Of a stretch of DNA of 64,000 nucleotides, positions 26,651 to 35,500 are shown piece by piece. The DNA lies in NCBI RefSeq assembly GCF_001427105.1, contig NZ_LMGI01000002.1, positions 124,001 through 188,000 of the forward strand, read 5' to 3'. The notes below the pieces were generated by a model that was given only the letters and a program-made list of their open reading frames with translations, did no database searches and was not told the origin of the DNA. Both the position numbers and the translations under genes were made by a program. Numbering within the stretch: position 1 is the stretch's first letter; each line of letters starts with the position of its first letter. This stretch comes from Sphingopyxis sp. Root154 (lineage in GTDB: Bacteria; Pseudomonadota; Alphaproteobacteria; Sphingomonadales; Sphingomonadaceae).

Positions 26651-27601
26651 ATGATCCTGCGCGCCGCGGTACAAATGGACCCGATGGACAATATCAACAT
26701 CGGGGGCGACAGCAGTTTTGCGTTGATCCTGAAGGCGCTCGAACGCGGGTACGAACTCTATCATTACGATGTGCGCGGACTGACCTGGGAGGCTGGGCGG
26801 CTGACGACGAAGGCGCACCGCATCATCGCGGCGCAGCGTGAAGCGGGCGCCCACTATAAATTCGGCGACGAGGTGCTGCTCGATCTCGGCCGCGACGTCG
26901 ATGTCGTGCTGATGCGGCAGGACCCGCCCTTCGACCTCGGCTATCTCACCGGTACATGGCTGCTCGAACGTCTCGCGGGCCAGACACTTGTCGTCAACGA
27001 CCCCGTATCGGTGCGCAACGCCCCCGAAAAAGTGTTCGTGCTCGATTTTCCCGAATTCATGCCGCCGACGATGGTCACGCGCAGCCTCGACGCGGTGAAG
27101 GATTTTCAGGCACGCCACGGCGCGGTCGTGATCAAGCCGCTCCACGGCAATGGCGGCAAGGCGGTGTTCAAGATCGATGCCGACGGCGGCAACCTCGGCG
27201 CACTCGTCGAGCTGTTCGGACAGGTGTGGCCCGAACCTTTCATGGTCCAGCAATTCCTGCCGAGCGTGTCGAAAGGCGACAAGCGCATCGTGCTCGTCGA
27301 CGGCGAGGTCGCCGGCGCGATCAACCGCAAGCCCGGTGAAGGCGAATTCCGCTCGAACCTCGCGGTCGGCGGTTTTGCCGAGGCGGCCGAACTGACCCCG
27401 CGCGAGCAGGAGATTTGCGACGTGCTCGGCCCGCAGCTCCGCGAACGCGGCCTCGTCTTCGTCGGCATCGATGTGATCGGCGGCGAATGGCTCACCGAAA
27501 TCAACGTCACCTCGCCCACCGGGATCGTCGCGATCGACCGTTTCAACAACAGCGATACGGCGGGATTGATCTGGGACGCCATCGTGCGGCGGATCGGCTG
27601 A
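26651..27601 (+). CDS. gshB: Glutathione synthetase
   Basis: 316 residues. GshB joins gamma-glutamylcysteine and glycine using ATP. It shows the family N-terminus (AVQMDPMDNINIGGDSSF, split here), MRQDPPFD, the ATP-grasp elements VIKPLHGNGGKAVF and VDGEVAGAINRKPGEGEFRSNLAVGG (split here), and the closing EINVTSPTGI. ATG 26651 follows GAGGAAG with 5-6 nt spacing. It is in an operon with rsmI and yraN, the normal alphaproteobacterial order. Confidence 0.96.
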   Translation: MILRAAVQMDPMDNINIGGDSSFALILKALERGYELYHYDVRGLTWEAGRLTTKAHRIIAAQREAGAHYKFGDEVLLDLGRDVDVVLMRQDPPFDLGYLTGTWLLERLAGQTLVVNDPVSVRNAPEKVFVLDFPEFMPPTMVTRSLDAVKDFQARHGAVVIKPLHGNGGKAVFKIDADGGNLGALVELFGQVWPEPFMVQQFLPSVSKGDKRIVLVDGEVAGAINRKPGEGEFRSNLAVGGFAEAAELTPREQEICDVLGPQLRERGLVFVGIDVIGGEWLTEINVTSPTGIVAIDRFNNSDTAGLIWDAIVRRIG

Positions 27602-27623
27602 CGCGCCCGCGCGTTCCCTCCTC

Positions 27624-28229
27624 ATGACCGATTTCATACTCAATCTGATCCAGAGCTGGGGCTATGCGGGGATCTTCGTCCTCATGTTCCTCGAAAATGT
27701 GTTTCCGCCGATCCCATCCGAGGTGATCATGGGGCTCGGCGGCATCGCAGTTGCCAAAGGCCATTTCGATTTCTGGACGCTCGTCGCGGTCGCGGTCGCG
27801 GGCACGACCGCAGGCAATTGGGTCTGGTACGGCATCGGCCGCTGGATAGGCTATGAACGGCTCAAGCCCTTCATCGACCGACACGGCCGCTGGCTGACGC
27901 TCGACTGGGCGGAGGTCGAGCGGCTCCACAATTTCTTCCTGAAATATGGCCCCGCGATCATTTTCGTGGCGCGCTTCATGCCCGTCGCGCGGACGATGGT
28001 GTCGCTGCCCGCGGGCATGGTGAAGATGAACCAGGCGAAATTCCTGACCTGGACCGCCGCCGGATCGACGATCTGGATCGCCGCGCTCGCGGGCGCCGGT
28101 AACTGGTTCGGCGGAAAGTTCGCGAATCTCGACGCCTTTGTCGGCCCCGTCGCGCTGGTCGCGATCGGCTCGCTCGTCGTCGTCTATATCTACCGCGTCA
28201 TCACCTGGAAGCCGAAGCAGGCCGATTAG
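27624..28229 (+). CDS. DedA-family membrane protein
   Basis: 201 residues with about five hydrophobic segments. The DedA/SNARE-associated domain shows FLENVFPPIPSEVIMGLGG, GTTAGNWVWYGIGRWIG and the conserved FVARFMPVARTMVSLPAGM. DedA proteins include flippase-like lipid transporters and affect membrane potential. It starts 22 bp after gshB and ends with a 4-bp overlap against the convergent xerC. Confidence 0.9.
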   Translation: MTDFILNLIQSWGYAGIFVLMFLENVFPPIPSEVIMGLGGIAVAKGHFDFWTLVAVAVAGTTAGNWVWYGIGRWIGYERLKPFIDRHGRWLTLDWAEVERLHNFFLKYGPAIIFVARFMPVARTMVSLPAGMVKMNQAKFLTWTAAGSTIWIAALAGAGNWFGGKFANLDAFVGPVALVAIGSLVVVYIYRVITWKPKQAD

Positions 28230-29116
28230 GCGCGCGGGTGTGCGCTGCGGTAGATGTCGAGCAGATGCGCGGCATCAACCGCGGTATAGACCTGCGTCGA
28301 GGCAAGGCTCGCATGGCCGAGCAACTCCTGCAGACTGCGCAGATCGGCGCCGCCCGCGAGCAAATGCGTCGCGAAACTGTGGCGCAGCGCGTGCGGGGTC
28401 GTGCGTTCGGGAAGGCCCAATGCGCGCCGCGCCGACCGCACGCTCGCACGCACCACGCCGGGCTGGAGCGGCCCGCCGCGCGCGCCGACGAAGATCGGCG
28501 CATCCTTGGCGATCGGCCAGGGGCAGGCTTCGACATAGCGTGACACCGCGCTGGCGACCGCTGGAAGGATCGGCACGATCCGCGTCTTGCCCCGTTTGCC
28601 CGTAACGCGCAGCGTCTCGCCGAGGGGCAATACCGCGCCCGTCAGCGACAGCGCCTCGCCGATGCGCAGCCCCGCGCCATAGAGCAGCAAGAGCAGCGCA
28701 AAATCGCGCGCGCCGACCCAGCCCTCGCGCGCATTGTCCTCGACATCCTGCGCCAGCGCGAGCGCTTCGGCGGGCGACACCGGGCGCGGCAGGCCCTTCT
28801 TCACCCGCGGCCCGCGCATCTGCGGCACGCTGGCGCCCGATCCGCCGACAAAGCGCAGAAAGCCGCGCAGCGCAGAAAGCTCGCGCGCCGCCGATGCATT
28901 GCCGAGCCCCTCGGCGCGGCGGTCGGCGAGATAGGAGCGCAGATCGTTCGGGGTCAGCGCCTTCAGCATGCGCGCATCGACCGCGCCGCCGCGATGCCGC
29001 GACAGAAAGGCGCAAAACCGCCCGGCAGTTGCGATATAGGCGCGGCGCGTATGCTCCGACCGGCGCTTCTCGTGCGCCAGATGGGCATCCCAGTCGCGGA
29101 TCAAATGCTGCGGCAA
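28226..29116 (-). CDS. xerC: Tyrosine recombinase XerC
   Basis: 296 residues from TTG 29116, the normal XerC length. XerC with XerD resolves chromosome dimers at dif. The N-terminal SAM-like domain (HTRRAYIATAGRFCAFL) precedes the catalytic domain with Arg in GAGLRIGEAL, Lys in TGKRGKTR, HALRHSFATH, and GHASLASTQVYT containing the His and nucleophile Tyr. No ATG is available at the right place; TTG 29116 has GGGGA about 7 nt upstream. The longer frame to 29293 runs through an inverted repeat and is rejected. Confidence 0.9.
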   Translation of the reverse strand: MPQHLIRDWDAHLAHEKRRSEHTRRAYIATAGRFCAFLSRHRGGAVDARMLKALTPNDLRSYLADRRAEGLGNASAARELSALRGFLRFVGGSGASVPQMRGPRVKKGLPRPVSPAEALALAQDVEDNAREGWVGARDFALLLLLYGAGLRIGEALSLTGAVLPLGETLRVTGKRGKTRIVPILPAVASAVSRYVEACPWPIAKDAPIFVGARGGPLQPGVVRASVRSARRALGLPERTTPHALRHSFATHLLAGGADLRSLQELLGHASLASTQVYTAVDAAHLLDIYRSAHPRA

Positions 29117-29133
29117 ACCATATCCCCATTCCC

Positions 29134-29211
29134 GTTCGCATCGAGCGAAGTCGAGATGCCCCTCCGCGGCGCGCAAGGTCGAGGGGCATCTCGACTTCAC
29201 TCGACACGAAC
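29134..29211. repeat. Large inverted repeat between hemW and xerC
   Basis: 31-bp arms (29134-29164 and 29181-29211), nearly perfect (differences near GCATCGAGC versus GTGTCGAGT), enclose a 16-nt loop. The arm reads CGAAGTCGAGATGCCCCTC in its core. It lies within the gap between hemW stop and xerC start. It looks like a dispersed sphingomonad intergenic repeat and may stall hemW transcription. Confidence 0.8.
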
Positions 29212-29225
29212 GGACCGAGAGCAAG

Positions 29226-30371
29226 CTAGTGGGTTTTGACAACCTCGGAAAGGATCGAGTCGAGTAACAATATGCCGTCGTCGGTGACGGCAATCCGGTC
29301 GCCGTCGTGCGTCATCAGCCCCTGCTTCGCGAGCCGTGCCACCGCACCCGCATCGACGAACGCGTCGCGCGCCAGCCCGCTCCGCGCTTCGATCCGCGCC
29401 AGATCGATCCCTTCAGTCAGCCGCAGCCCCATCAGCATCGCCTCGGTCGCGCGTTCGGCAGCTGGCAGGTCGCTTTCGACCTTCAGCCCATGACCGTTGC
29501 GTTCCACCGCGGCGACGAAATTCTCGGGCTTCTTGTGCCGTTCGGTCGCCTGCCCCAATCGCCGCCCGTGCGCACCGGGGCCGACGCCGGCATAATCGGC
29601 GTAGCGCCAGTAAGCGAGGTTATGGCGGCTCTCCTGCCCGACGCGCGCGTGGTTTGACACTTCGTAGCGCGGCAATCCCGCGGCGCGCGTCATAGCCTGC
29701 GTCATATCGAACAAGTCAGCGGCAGCATCGCCATCGGGGATGGTGAGGTCGCCTTTCGCCGCGAGCGTCGCGAACCGCGTGCCGGGTTCGATGGTGAGCT
29801 GATAGAGCGAAAGATGGTCGGTGCCGAAGGCGAGCGCGCCCGCCAGTTCGCTTTCCCACGCCGCCATCGACTGCGCGGGCCGCGCGTAGATCAGGTCAAA
29901 GCTGACGCGCGCGAAATGCTCCTGCGCCGTCGCGATAGCGCGGCGCGCCTCATTCTCGCTGTGTGCGCGGCCCAGAAATTCAAGCACTTCCGAATCGAAG
30001 CTCTGAACCCCTATCGAAACGCGATTCACCCCCGCAGCGGCGAGATCGGCGAAATTGGCCACCTCGACCGAATTGGGGTTCGCCTCCAGCGTGATCTCGA
30101 CGTCATCCGCGAGGTCCCACACATCGCCCGCCGCCGCGATCACCGTCGCGACGGTCGCGGGCGGCATCAGGCTGGGCGTACCACCACCAAAGAAAATCGA
30201 CCCGACCGTGCGCCCCGGCAGCAGTGCCGCCTCATGCCGCAGATCGGCGAGCAAGGCGTCGCACCACTCCGCCTGATCCACGCTCTCGCGCACATGGCTG
30301 TTAAAGTCACAATAGGGACATTTCGACACGCAAAACGGCCAATGGACATACAGGGCAAGCGGTTCGGCCAT
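29226..30371 (-). CDS. hemW: HemW-like radical SAM protein
   Basis: 381 residues. Radical SAM Cys triplet CVSKCPYC near residue 14, GGGTPS, EANPNS and the HemW C-terminal domain (KGLMTHDGDRIAVTDDGILLLDSIL, split here). HemW binds heme and inserts it into targets; it was long mislabelled as oxygen-independent coproporphyrinogen oxidase, but lacks the extra Cys of HemN. The ATG at 30371 directly precedes the family start. It is 35 bp after the DUF2239 gene on the same strand. Confidence 0.93.
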   Translation of the reverse strand: MAEPLALYVHWPFCVSKCPYCDFNSHVRESVDQAEWCDALLADLRHEAALLPGRTVGSIFFGGGTPSLMPPATVATVIAAAGDVWDLADDVEITLEANPNSVEVANFADLAAAGVNRVSIGVQSFDSEVLEFLGRAHSENEARRAIATAQEHFARVSFDLIYARPAQSMAAWESELAGALAFGTDHLSLYQLTIEPGTRFATLAAKGDLTIPDGDAAADLFDMTQAMTRAAGLPRYEVSNHARVGQESRHNLAYWRYADYAGVGPGAHGRRLGQATERHKKPENFVAAVERNGHGLKVESDLPAAERATEAMLMGLRLTEGIDLARIEARSGLARDAFVDAGAVARLAKQGLMTHDGDRIAVTDDGILLLDSILSEVVKTH

Positions 30372-30406
30372 GGGCCGCCATATAGGGGATGCGCTGCGAA
30401 TGTCAG

Positions 30407-30925
30407 CTAGCGGCCCAAAAGATGCCCGATATGATGGCGGATATCCTCGGGCCAGTTCGCGATCAGTCCGGCAAAAGCGGCATCGTCGTCGCGGTAAAGG
30501 GCACGAAGCGCCTCCTCATAACCGGGGCGGTCGCCGCAAAGGTGGCTCATGAAGTTATACGCGGTGTCGCGCCGCTGCTTTGCGCTGGGCGTGCCCTTAC
30601 TCGCGGTTTCAACCAGCCGGCGCAGCGCCGCCGACGCGCCGCCCGGCTGCGCCGCGAGCCAATCCCAGTGCCGCGGCAACAGCGTGACCTCGCGCGCCTT
30701 GACGCCAAGCCGCGGACGCCCCGCCGATGGCGGCGCGGGTGCGGCCTTCGCGGCATCCCAATAATCGAGGTCGGTCAGCCGCCCGGTCACGTCGTCGAAG
30801 ACAAGGATCGCGCCAAGGTCGGCGGGATAGCGATCTTCGAGCGTGCGGGTGACCGTTTCGCGGCTGCCCGAAGCCAGGCGTGAATCTCCGAGGAAGGCGG
30901 TGACGCTTTGATGTTCTTGAGTCAT
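30407..30925 (-). CDS. DUF2239 family protein
   Basis: 172 residues, soluble. Pattern of DUF2239: SVTAFLGDSRLASGS at the start, ILVFDDVTGRLTDLDY, RPRLGVKAREVTLLPRHWDWL (split here), and a helical C-terminus with ASKGTPSAKQRRDTAYNFMS. Function unknown. The promoter inferred at 30932-30960 would start transcription on or very near its ATG, implying leaderless translation. Two CACCCGGGTA sites flank the -35. No regulator gene is adjacent. Confidence 0.85.
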   Translation of the reverse strand: MTQEHQSVTAFLGDSRLASGSRETVTRTLEDRYPADLGAILVFDDVTGRLTDLDYWDAAKAAPAPPSAGRPRLGVKAREVTLLPRHWDWLAAQPGGASAALRRLVETASKGTPSAKQRRDTAYNFMSHLCGDRPGYEEALRALYRDDDAAFAGLIANWPEDIRHHIGHLLGR

Positions 30926-30931
30926 AGCCGC

Positions 30932-30973
30932 CCATTACACCCGGGTAAAATATAAGTCAATATCACCCGGGTA
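30932..30973 (-). promoter_or_regulatory. Promoter with twin ACCCGGGT palindromes, apparently leaderless
   Basis: On the minus strand TTGACT (30955-30960) and TAATGG (30932-30937) are separated by exactly 17 bp. The ATG of the DUF2239 gene begins 6 nt past the -10. CACCCGGGTA occurs on the plus strand at 30938-30947 (in the spacer, touching the -10) and at 30964-30973 (upstream of the -35), 26 bp apart. Confidence 0.65.
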
Positions 30974-30983
30974 TAATTACGAC

Positions 30984-31610
30984 CTATTCGAAAGCGCCTG
31001 CGACCAATTTGGCAAAAGCGTCTGCCCGGTGGCTGATCGCATGCTTTTTCGCTGGATCGATCTCAGCATAAGTCAGTATGTTACCGACCGGAATAAAGAC
31101 CGGATCATAACCGAAGCCCAGTTTCCCGCGCGGCGGCCAGGTTAAACTGCCCTCAGCGCGGCCCTCGAACACTTCGGCATGGCCGTCGGGCCAGGCGAGC
31201 GCGAGGGTGCAGATGAAGCGCGCGCTGCGGTCGACATCAGGCCCCTGCTCCGCCAGCAATCCTTCGACCTTGCCCATCGCCATATACCAGTCGCGGCCCG
31301 GATTGCCCTCGAACCATTGCCGCTCGGCCCAGTCGGCGGTGTAGACGCCGGGCCGGCCGCAGAGCGCCGCGACCTCGAGCCCGCTGTCGTCGGCGAGCGC
31401 CGGAAGTCCCGCCGCGGACGCGCTCGCATGCGCCTTCAGCAGCGCATTCTCGCGAAAGCTCGTCCCCGTCTCCTTCGGCTCGGGCAGGCCGAGGTCGCCC
31501 GCCGACACGGGTTCGATCCCGAAGGGTTCCAGCAGCGCACGGATCTCGCGCACCTTGCCCGCATTATGGCTGGCGATCACCAGCCTGCCGGGGGCGAGCC
31601 TGCGCGTCAT
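30984..31610 (-). CDS. rdgB: XTP/dITP diphosphatase
   Basis: 208 residues. RdgB removes non-canonical purine triphosphates (dITP, XTP) from the nucleotide pool. Motifs: [46 protein letters not shown] and [10 protein letters not shown], then [12 protein letters not shown] 31610 starts 2 bp after the rph stop; the longer frame to 31703 overlaps rph and has no family support. Confidence 0.95.
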   Translation of the reverse strand: MTRRLAPGRLVIASHNAGKVREIRALLEPFGIEPVSAGDLGLPEPKETGTSFRENALLKAHASASAAGLPALADDSGLEVAALCGRPGVYTADWAERQWFEGNPGRDWYMAMGKVEGLLAEQGPDVDRSARFICTLALAWPDGHAEVFEGRAEGSLTWPPRGKLGFGYDPVFIPVGNILTYAEIDPAKKHAISHRADAFAKLVAGAFE

Positions 31611-31611
31611 C

Positions 31612-32328
31612 TCAGCGACCCGTCGCCTTGTCCTGCGCCGCGAAAATCTCGGCGCAGCCGATGCGTGCGAGGCGGAGCAGTCGGAGCAGGCCCTCCTCGT
31701 CATAGGTCGCGCCCTCGGCGCTCGCCTGCACTTCGACGATCTGGCCCTTCGCGGTCAGCACGAAATTGCCGTCAGCCTCGGCGACCGAATCCTCATCATA
31801 ATCGAGGTCGAGCACCGGCGTGCCGTTATAGATGCCGCACGAGATCGCGCCGACCTTGTCGACGATCGGATCTTCGGCAATCGTCTTCGCCGCGAGCAGC
31901 TTGTCGACCGCGATGCGCAGTGCGATCCACGCGCCCGAAATCGACGCGGTGCGCGTGCCGCCATCGGCCTGGATCACGTCGCAGTCGATGATGATCTGGC
32001 GCTCGCCGAGCTTCTTCATATCGACGACGGCGCGCAAGCTGCGGCCGATAAGCCGCTGGATTTCTTGCGTCCGTCCCGACTGCTTGCCCTTCGCCGCTTC
32101 GCGGCTGCCGCGCGTGTGCGTCGCGCGGGGCAGCATGCCATATTCGGCGGTGACCCAGCCCGCGCCCTTGCCGCGCATCCACGACGGCACCTTCTCGTCG
32201 ACGCTGGCGGTCACCAGCACCCTGGTGTTGCCGAAGCTGACGAGCACGCTGCCCTCGGCGTGGATGGTGAATTCGGTTTCGATCGCGATGGGGCGCATCT
32301 GGTCGGGCGCGCGGCCTGAGGGGCGCAT
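31612..32328 (-). CDS. rph: Ribonuclease PH
   Basis: 238 residues. RNase PH trims tRNA 3' ends by phosphorolysis. Seen: [14 protein letters not shown] start, [57 protein letters not shown] and the C-terminal [14 protein letters not shown]. First gene of a unit with rdgB. In many alphaproteobacteria rph lies directly across from hrcA; here a broken hydrolase gene stands between them. Confidence 0.96.
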   Translation of the reverse strand: MRPSGRAPDQMRPIAIETEFTIHAEGSVLVSFGNTRVLVTASVDEKVPSWMRGKGAGWVTAEYGMLPRATHTRGSREAAKGKQSGRTQEIQRLIGRSLRAVVDMKKLGERQIIIDCDVIQADGGTRTASISGAWIALRIAVDKLLAAKTIAEDPIVDKVGAISCGIYNGTPVLDLDYDEDSVAEADGNFVLTAKGQIVEVQASAEGATYDEEGLLRLLRLARIGCAEIFAAQDKATGR

Positions 32329-32376
32329 AGACTGTCCTTTCGATTGGTGATTGCGGTGGCCCTTAGGCCGCCGACC

Positions 32377-33172
32377 TCATTCGCTCAACCGCATCTTGAA
32401 GAAATCGAGGATTTCGTCGCGCGCCTGCACGGTCGGCTGGCCCGCCTCGTCGATCAGGTGGATGGTGACGACGCTATGCGGGTTCTTCATCGGGCTGTCG
32501 GGGTTTGCGGCGCTGTCGGGCAACACCTTGCCGATAAAGCGGTCGCCGAGCGCATCCGCATACGCCGCGAAGCGCGCTGCCTGGCAATATTTGTCGCCCT
32601 CGAAGCGGTAGGCAAGCACGGTCAGGTCCTCGGCCTCCATCCGCTTTTTCACCGCAGCCAGCTCATCGGGCGCGATATGCATCCCGGCCGCGTCGTTGAG
32701 CGGCAGCGAGGGCTGTGCCAGCACGGGCGCGAGCACGGATCGAGCATCATCGACAGCGCAAAATTGCCGGTGAAGCACATGCCGATCGCCCCGACGCCCT
32801 TGCCGCCGCATTCCCGATGCGCTGCGCTGCCAGCGCGCGGAGCCACTGCGTCGCCGGCGAGCTTTCATTCGCCTGGAAGGCGCGGAACCGGCGGCTGATG
32901 CAGCCACCGACGATGGTGAACAGCGCGCCGGGCATGCGCGGAATGGCTCCATCCTTGCCGAAGATATGCGGCATATAGACGGTGAAGCCGGCGTCGCGGA
33001 CCCAGCGGGCGAAGCGCGCGACGTGCGGGCTGATGCCGGGCATTTCGGTCATCACGATCACCGCAGGACCGCTTCCTATCGTGTACACGCGATGCTTGCG
33101 GCCGAGCAGGGTGATGTCGCGATGCTCAAAATCGTCGAGCGGGTCGTCGCGGTCGAGTGGCGGTGTCGTCAT
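32377..33172 (-). pseudogene. Dienelactone hydrolase family gene with two frameshifts
   Basis: Three frames are needed to read one dienelactone hydrolase-like protein. Frame one runs from ATG 33172 (GGGGGAG upstream) through YTIGSGPAVIVMTEMPG and PHIFGKDG to about WLRALAAQR. After a lost base near 32826 frame two gives HRECGGKGVGAIGMCFTGNFAL (split here) with the catalytic Cys motif. Near 32745 a second shift leads to frame three, SVLAPVLAQPSLPL through the C-terminus. Codon quality stays good in each part, so the decay is recent, or the breaks are sequencing errors. Confidence 0.8.
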
Positions 33173-33263
33173 GATTTTCTCCCCCGCGAGCGAGGTTAAC
33201 GCTGCTTGCACGCACTGGCCAGCAAAGCTTGCCCCAACCCCTCCCCATCCCTAAATCCCCACT

Positions 33264-34307
33264 ATGACTACCCCGCCGATCACCGAACTCACCACGCGCG
33301 CCCGCGACGTGTTCCGGCTGGTCGTCGACGCCTATCTCGAGACCGGCCAGCCCGTCGGGTCGCGCACATTGTCGAAGCTCGCGGCGCTGAACCTCTCGCC
33401 CGCATCGATCCGCAACGTGATGCAGGACCTTGAGGAATTCGGCCTGCTCGCCAGCCCGCACACCAGCGCCGGCCGCCTGCCGACCGAACAAGGCCTCCGC
33501 CTCTTCGTCGACGGCATGATGCAGGTCGCCGAGCCCTCGGCCGAGGACCGCGCACAGATCGAGGCGAGCCTGTCCGACGCCGGCCCGATCGAAAGTGCGC
33601 TCGCGCAGGCCACCTCGGCGCTGTCGGGGCTGTCGGCGTGCGCGGGCCTCGTCCTCGTTCCCAAGCACGAGCGCGTTCTCAAACAGCTCGCCTTCGTGCC
33701 GCTCTCGGCGAACCAGTCGCTCGTCGTGCTCGTCGCGGGCGACGGCGCGGTCGAGAACCGCGTCATCGACATTCCGCCGGGACTCAATCCCTCGGCACTT
33801 GTCGAGGCGGGCAACTATATCAGCGCGACGCTCGCCGGGCTGACGCTCACCGAAGCGATGGCGCGCGTGCGCCGCGAGATCGAGGCCGAGCGCATCGCGA
33901 TCGACCGCGCGGCGCAGGACCTCGTGTCGCGCGGGCTCGCCATCTGGTCCTCCGACGGCGCCGATCGCCCGGTGCTGATCGTACGCGGGCAGGCCAATTT
34001 GCTGGACGACAGCGCGGTCGGCGATCTCGACCGGGTGCGGCAGCTTCTCGACGAACTCGAAACGAAACAGGATATCGCGCACCTGCTCGACAGCGCGCGC
34101 GAAGGTGCCGCAACCCGGATTTTCATCGGCTCGGAGAATAAATTATTCTCGCTTTCGGGCTCGTCCGTGATAGCGGCGCCCTATCGCGGATCGGACGGGC
34201 GCGTGGTCGGCGTGGTCGGGGTCATCGGCCCGACGCGCTTGAACTATGCCCGGATCGTTCCCATGGTGGATTTCACCGCACAATCGCTCTCCAGACTGAT
34301 ACGATAG
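33264..34307 (+). CDS. hrcA: Heat-inducible transcription repressor HrcA
   Basis: 347 residues. HrcA binds CIRCE operators of groESL and dnaK-type operons. The winged helix N-domain (ETGQPVGSRTLSKL, then LSPASIRNVMQDLEEFGLL) is followed by HTSAGRLPTEQGLRLFVDGM (family signature) and the C-terminal GGSSVIAAPYR-like part (SGSSVIAAPYRGSDGRVVGVVGVIGPTRLNYARIV, split here). No CIRCE repeat was seen upstream in this window. grpE starts 4 bp after its stop. Confidence 0.95.
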   Translation: MTTPPITELTTRARDVFRLVVDAYLETGQPVGSRTLSKLAALNLSPASIRNVMQDLEEFGLLASPHTSAGRLPTEQGLRLFVDGMMQVAEPSAEDRAQIEASLSDAGPIESALAQATSALSGLSACAGLVLVPKHERVLKQLAFVPLSANQSLVVLVAGDGAVENRVIDIPPGLNPSALVEAGNYISATLAGLTLTEAMARVRREIEAERIAIDRAAQDLVSRGLAIWSSDGADRPVLIVRGQANLLDDSAVGDLDRVRQLLDELETKQDIAHLLDSAREGAATRIFIGSENKLFSLSGSSVIAAPYRGSDGRVVGVVGVIGPTRLNYARIVPMVDFTAQSLSRLIR

Positions 34308-34311
34308 GTTT

Positions 34312-34860
34312 ATGACGAACATTGAAAACGACACGCCGGTCGACGACGGCGCGAACACCGAAGCTGCCGAGGCAGCGGCCCCCGCAAACAGCGAGAATGA
34401 AGAGCTGGCACAGCTCGCCGAACAGGTCGCCTCGCTTCAGCAGGACCTGCTCTATGCGCGCGCCGAGACGCAGAATGTCACGCGCCGCAAGGACAAGGAA
34501 ATTGCCGACGCGCACGCCTATGCCGCGACCAAATTCGCACGCGATATCCTGTCGGTCGCCGACAATCTCGGCCGCGCGCTCGCCGCACTCAGCGAGGAAC
34601 AGCGCGCCGACGAGGCGATCAAGCCGCTGATCACCGGGCTTGAAGCGACCGAGCGCGAATTGCTCAGCGTCTTCGAACGCAACGGCATCACGCGCATCGC
34701 CGCGATCGGTCTGCCGCTCGATCCGAACCAGCATCAGGCGATGCTCGAAATCCCGAGCGAGCAGAGCCCAGGCACGATCGTGCAGGAAATGCAGGCGGGT
34801 TATATGCTGAAAGACCGCCTGCTGCGCCCCGCAATGGTGGCGGTGGCAAAGGCGGGGTAA
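34312..34860 (+). CDS. grpE: Nucleotide exchange factor GrpE
   Basis: 182 residues. GrpE releases ADP from DnaK. An acidic N-terminus (about 1-30) precedes the long coiled coil (ELAQLAEQVASLQQDLLYARAETQN, split here) and the C-terminal beta domain (DPNQHQAMLEI, GTIVQEMQAGYMLKDRLLRPAMVAVAK split here). Coupled to hrcA and followed by a strong bidirectional terminator. Confidence 0.95.
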   Translation: MTNIENDTPVDDGANTEAAEAAAPANSENEELAQLAEQVASLQQDLLYARAETQNVTRRKDKEIADAHAYAATKFARDILSVADNLGRALAALSEEQRADEAIKPLITGLEATERELLSVFERNGITRIAAIGLPLDPNQHQAMLEIPSEQSPGTIVQEMQAGYMLKDRLLRPAMVAVAKAG

Positions 34861-34880
34861 CCGCCGCCGCGACATCGCAG

Positions 34881-34920
34881 ACAAAAAGAAACCCCGGTGA
34901 AAGCCGGGGTTTCTTTTTGT
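34881..34920. terminator. Bidirectional terminator between grpE and def
   Basis: Perfect 17-bp arms (ACAAAAAGAAACCCCGG and its complement) with a 6-nt loop. A-rich and T-rich flanks give a T tract in both directions. It serves grpE on the plus strand and def on the minus strand. Confidence 0.95.
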
Positions 34921-34934
34921 CGGTTATCGGTCGG

Positions 34935-35468
34935 TCAGGCCGCCTTGCGGAGCTTTGCCAGCTTCTTCAGCACCATCTCGCGCTTCAACCGCGACAGATG
35001 GTCAATGAACAGGATGCCTTCCAGATGGTCGTGCTCGTGCTGGATGCACGTCGCCATCAGCCCGGTCATGCGTTCCTGATGGTGCTTGCCATCCTCGTCC
35101 TGCCAGTCGACCGTGACTTCGGCGGGGCGCGTCACTTCGGCATATTGTTCGGGGACCGACAGGCAGCCTTCCTGATAGATGCTATGCTCTTCGCTCTCGT
35201 CCGAAAAGACGGGGTTGATGAAGACTCGCGGCTCGCGGATCAGGGCCTTGCCCTCTTCGTCGTCAGGATCGGGTTCCTGCAGGTCGATCACCAGGATGCG
35301 CTTCGCCACGCCGACTTGGATCGCTGCCAGCCCGATGCCGGGCGCGTCGTACATCGTCTCGAACATGTCGGCGATCAGCGTCTTGAGCTCGGCGTCGAAG
35401 GTTTCGACGGGCTTGGAAATGACGCGCAACCGGGGATCCGGGGTCTCTATGATAGGGAGTAAGGCCAT
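34935..35468 (-). CDS. def: Peptide deformylase
   Basis: 177 residues. Removes the N-formyl group from nascent proteins. All three metal motifs are present: GIGLAAIQVG, EGCLSVPE and QHEHDHLEG. The C-terminal lysine-rich helix and length match type 1 deformylases. Functionally linked to fmt, on the other side of recR. Confidence 0.97.
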   Translation of the reverse strand: MALLPIIETPDPRLRVISKPVETFDAELKTLIADMFETMYDAPGIGLAAIQVGVAKRILVIDLQEPDPDDEEGKALIREPRVFINPVFSDESEEHSIYQEGCLSVPEQYAEVTRPAEVTVDWQDEDGKHHQERMTGLMATCIQHEHDHLEGILFIDHLSRLKREMVLKKLAKLRKAA

Positions 35469-35500
35469 GGGGGCTCAGGTATGAACTCGAACGCCCGGCG

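Noticed and set aside
28226..29116. Integrase of a mobile island
   Set aside because: The protein has XerC length and motifs, lies among core genes, and no attachment repeats flank it.
33173..33263. CIRCE operator before hrcA
   Set aside because: No TTAGCACTC-N9-GAGTGCTAA-like inverted repeat was visible.
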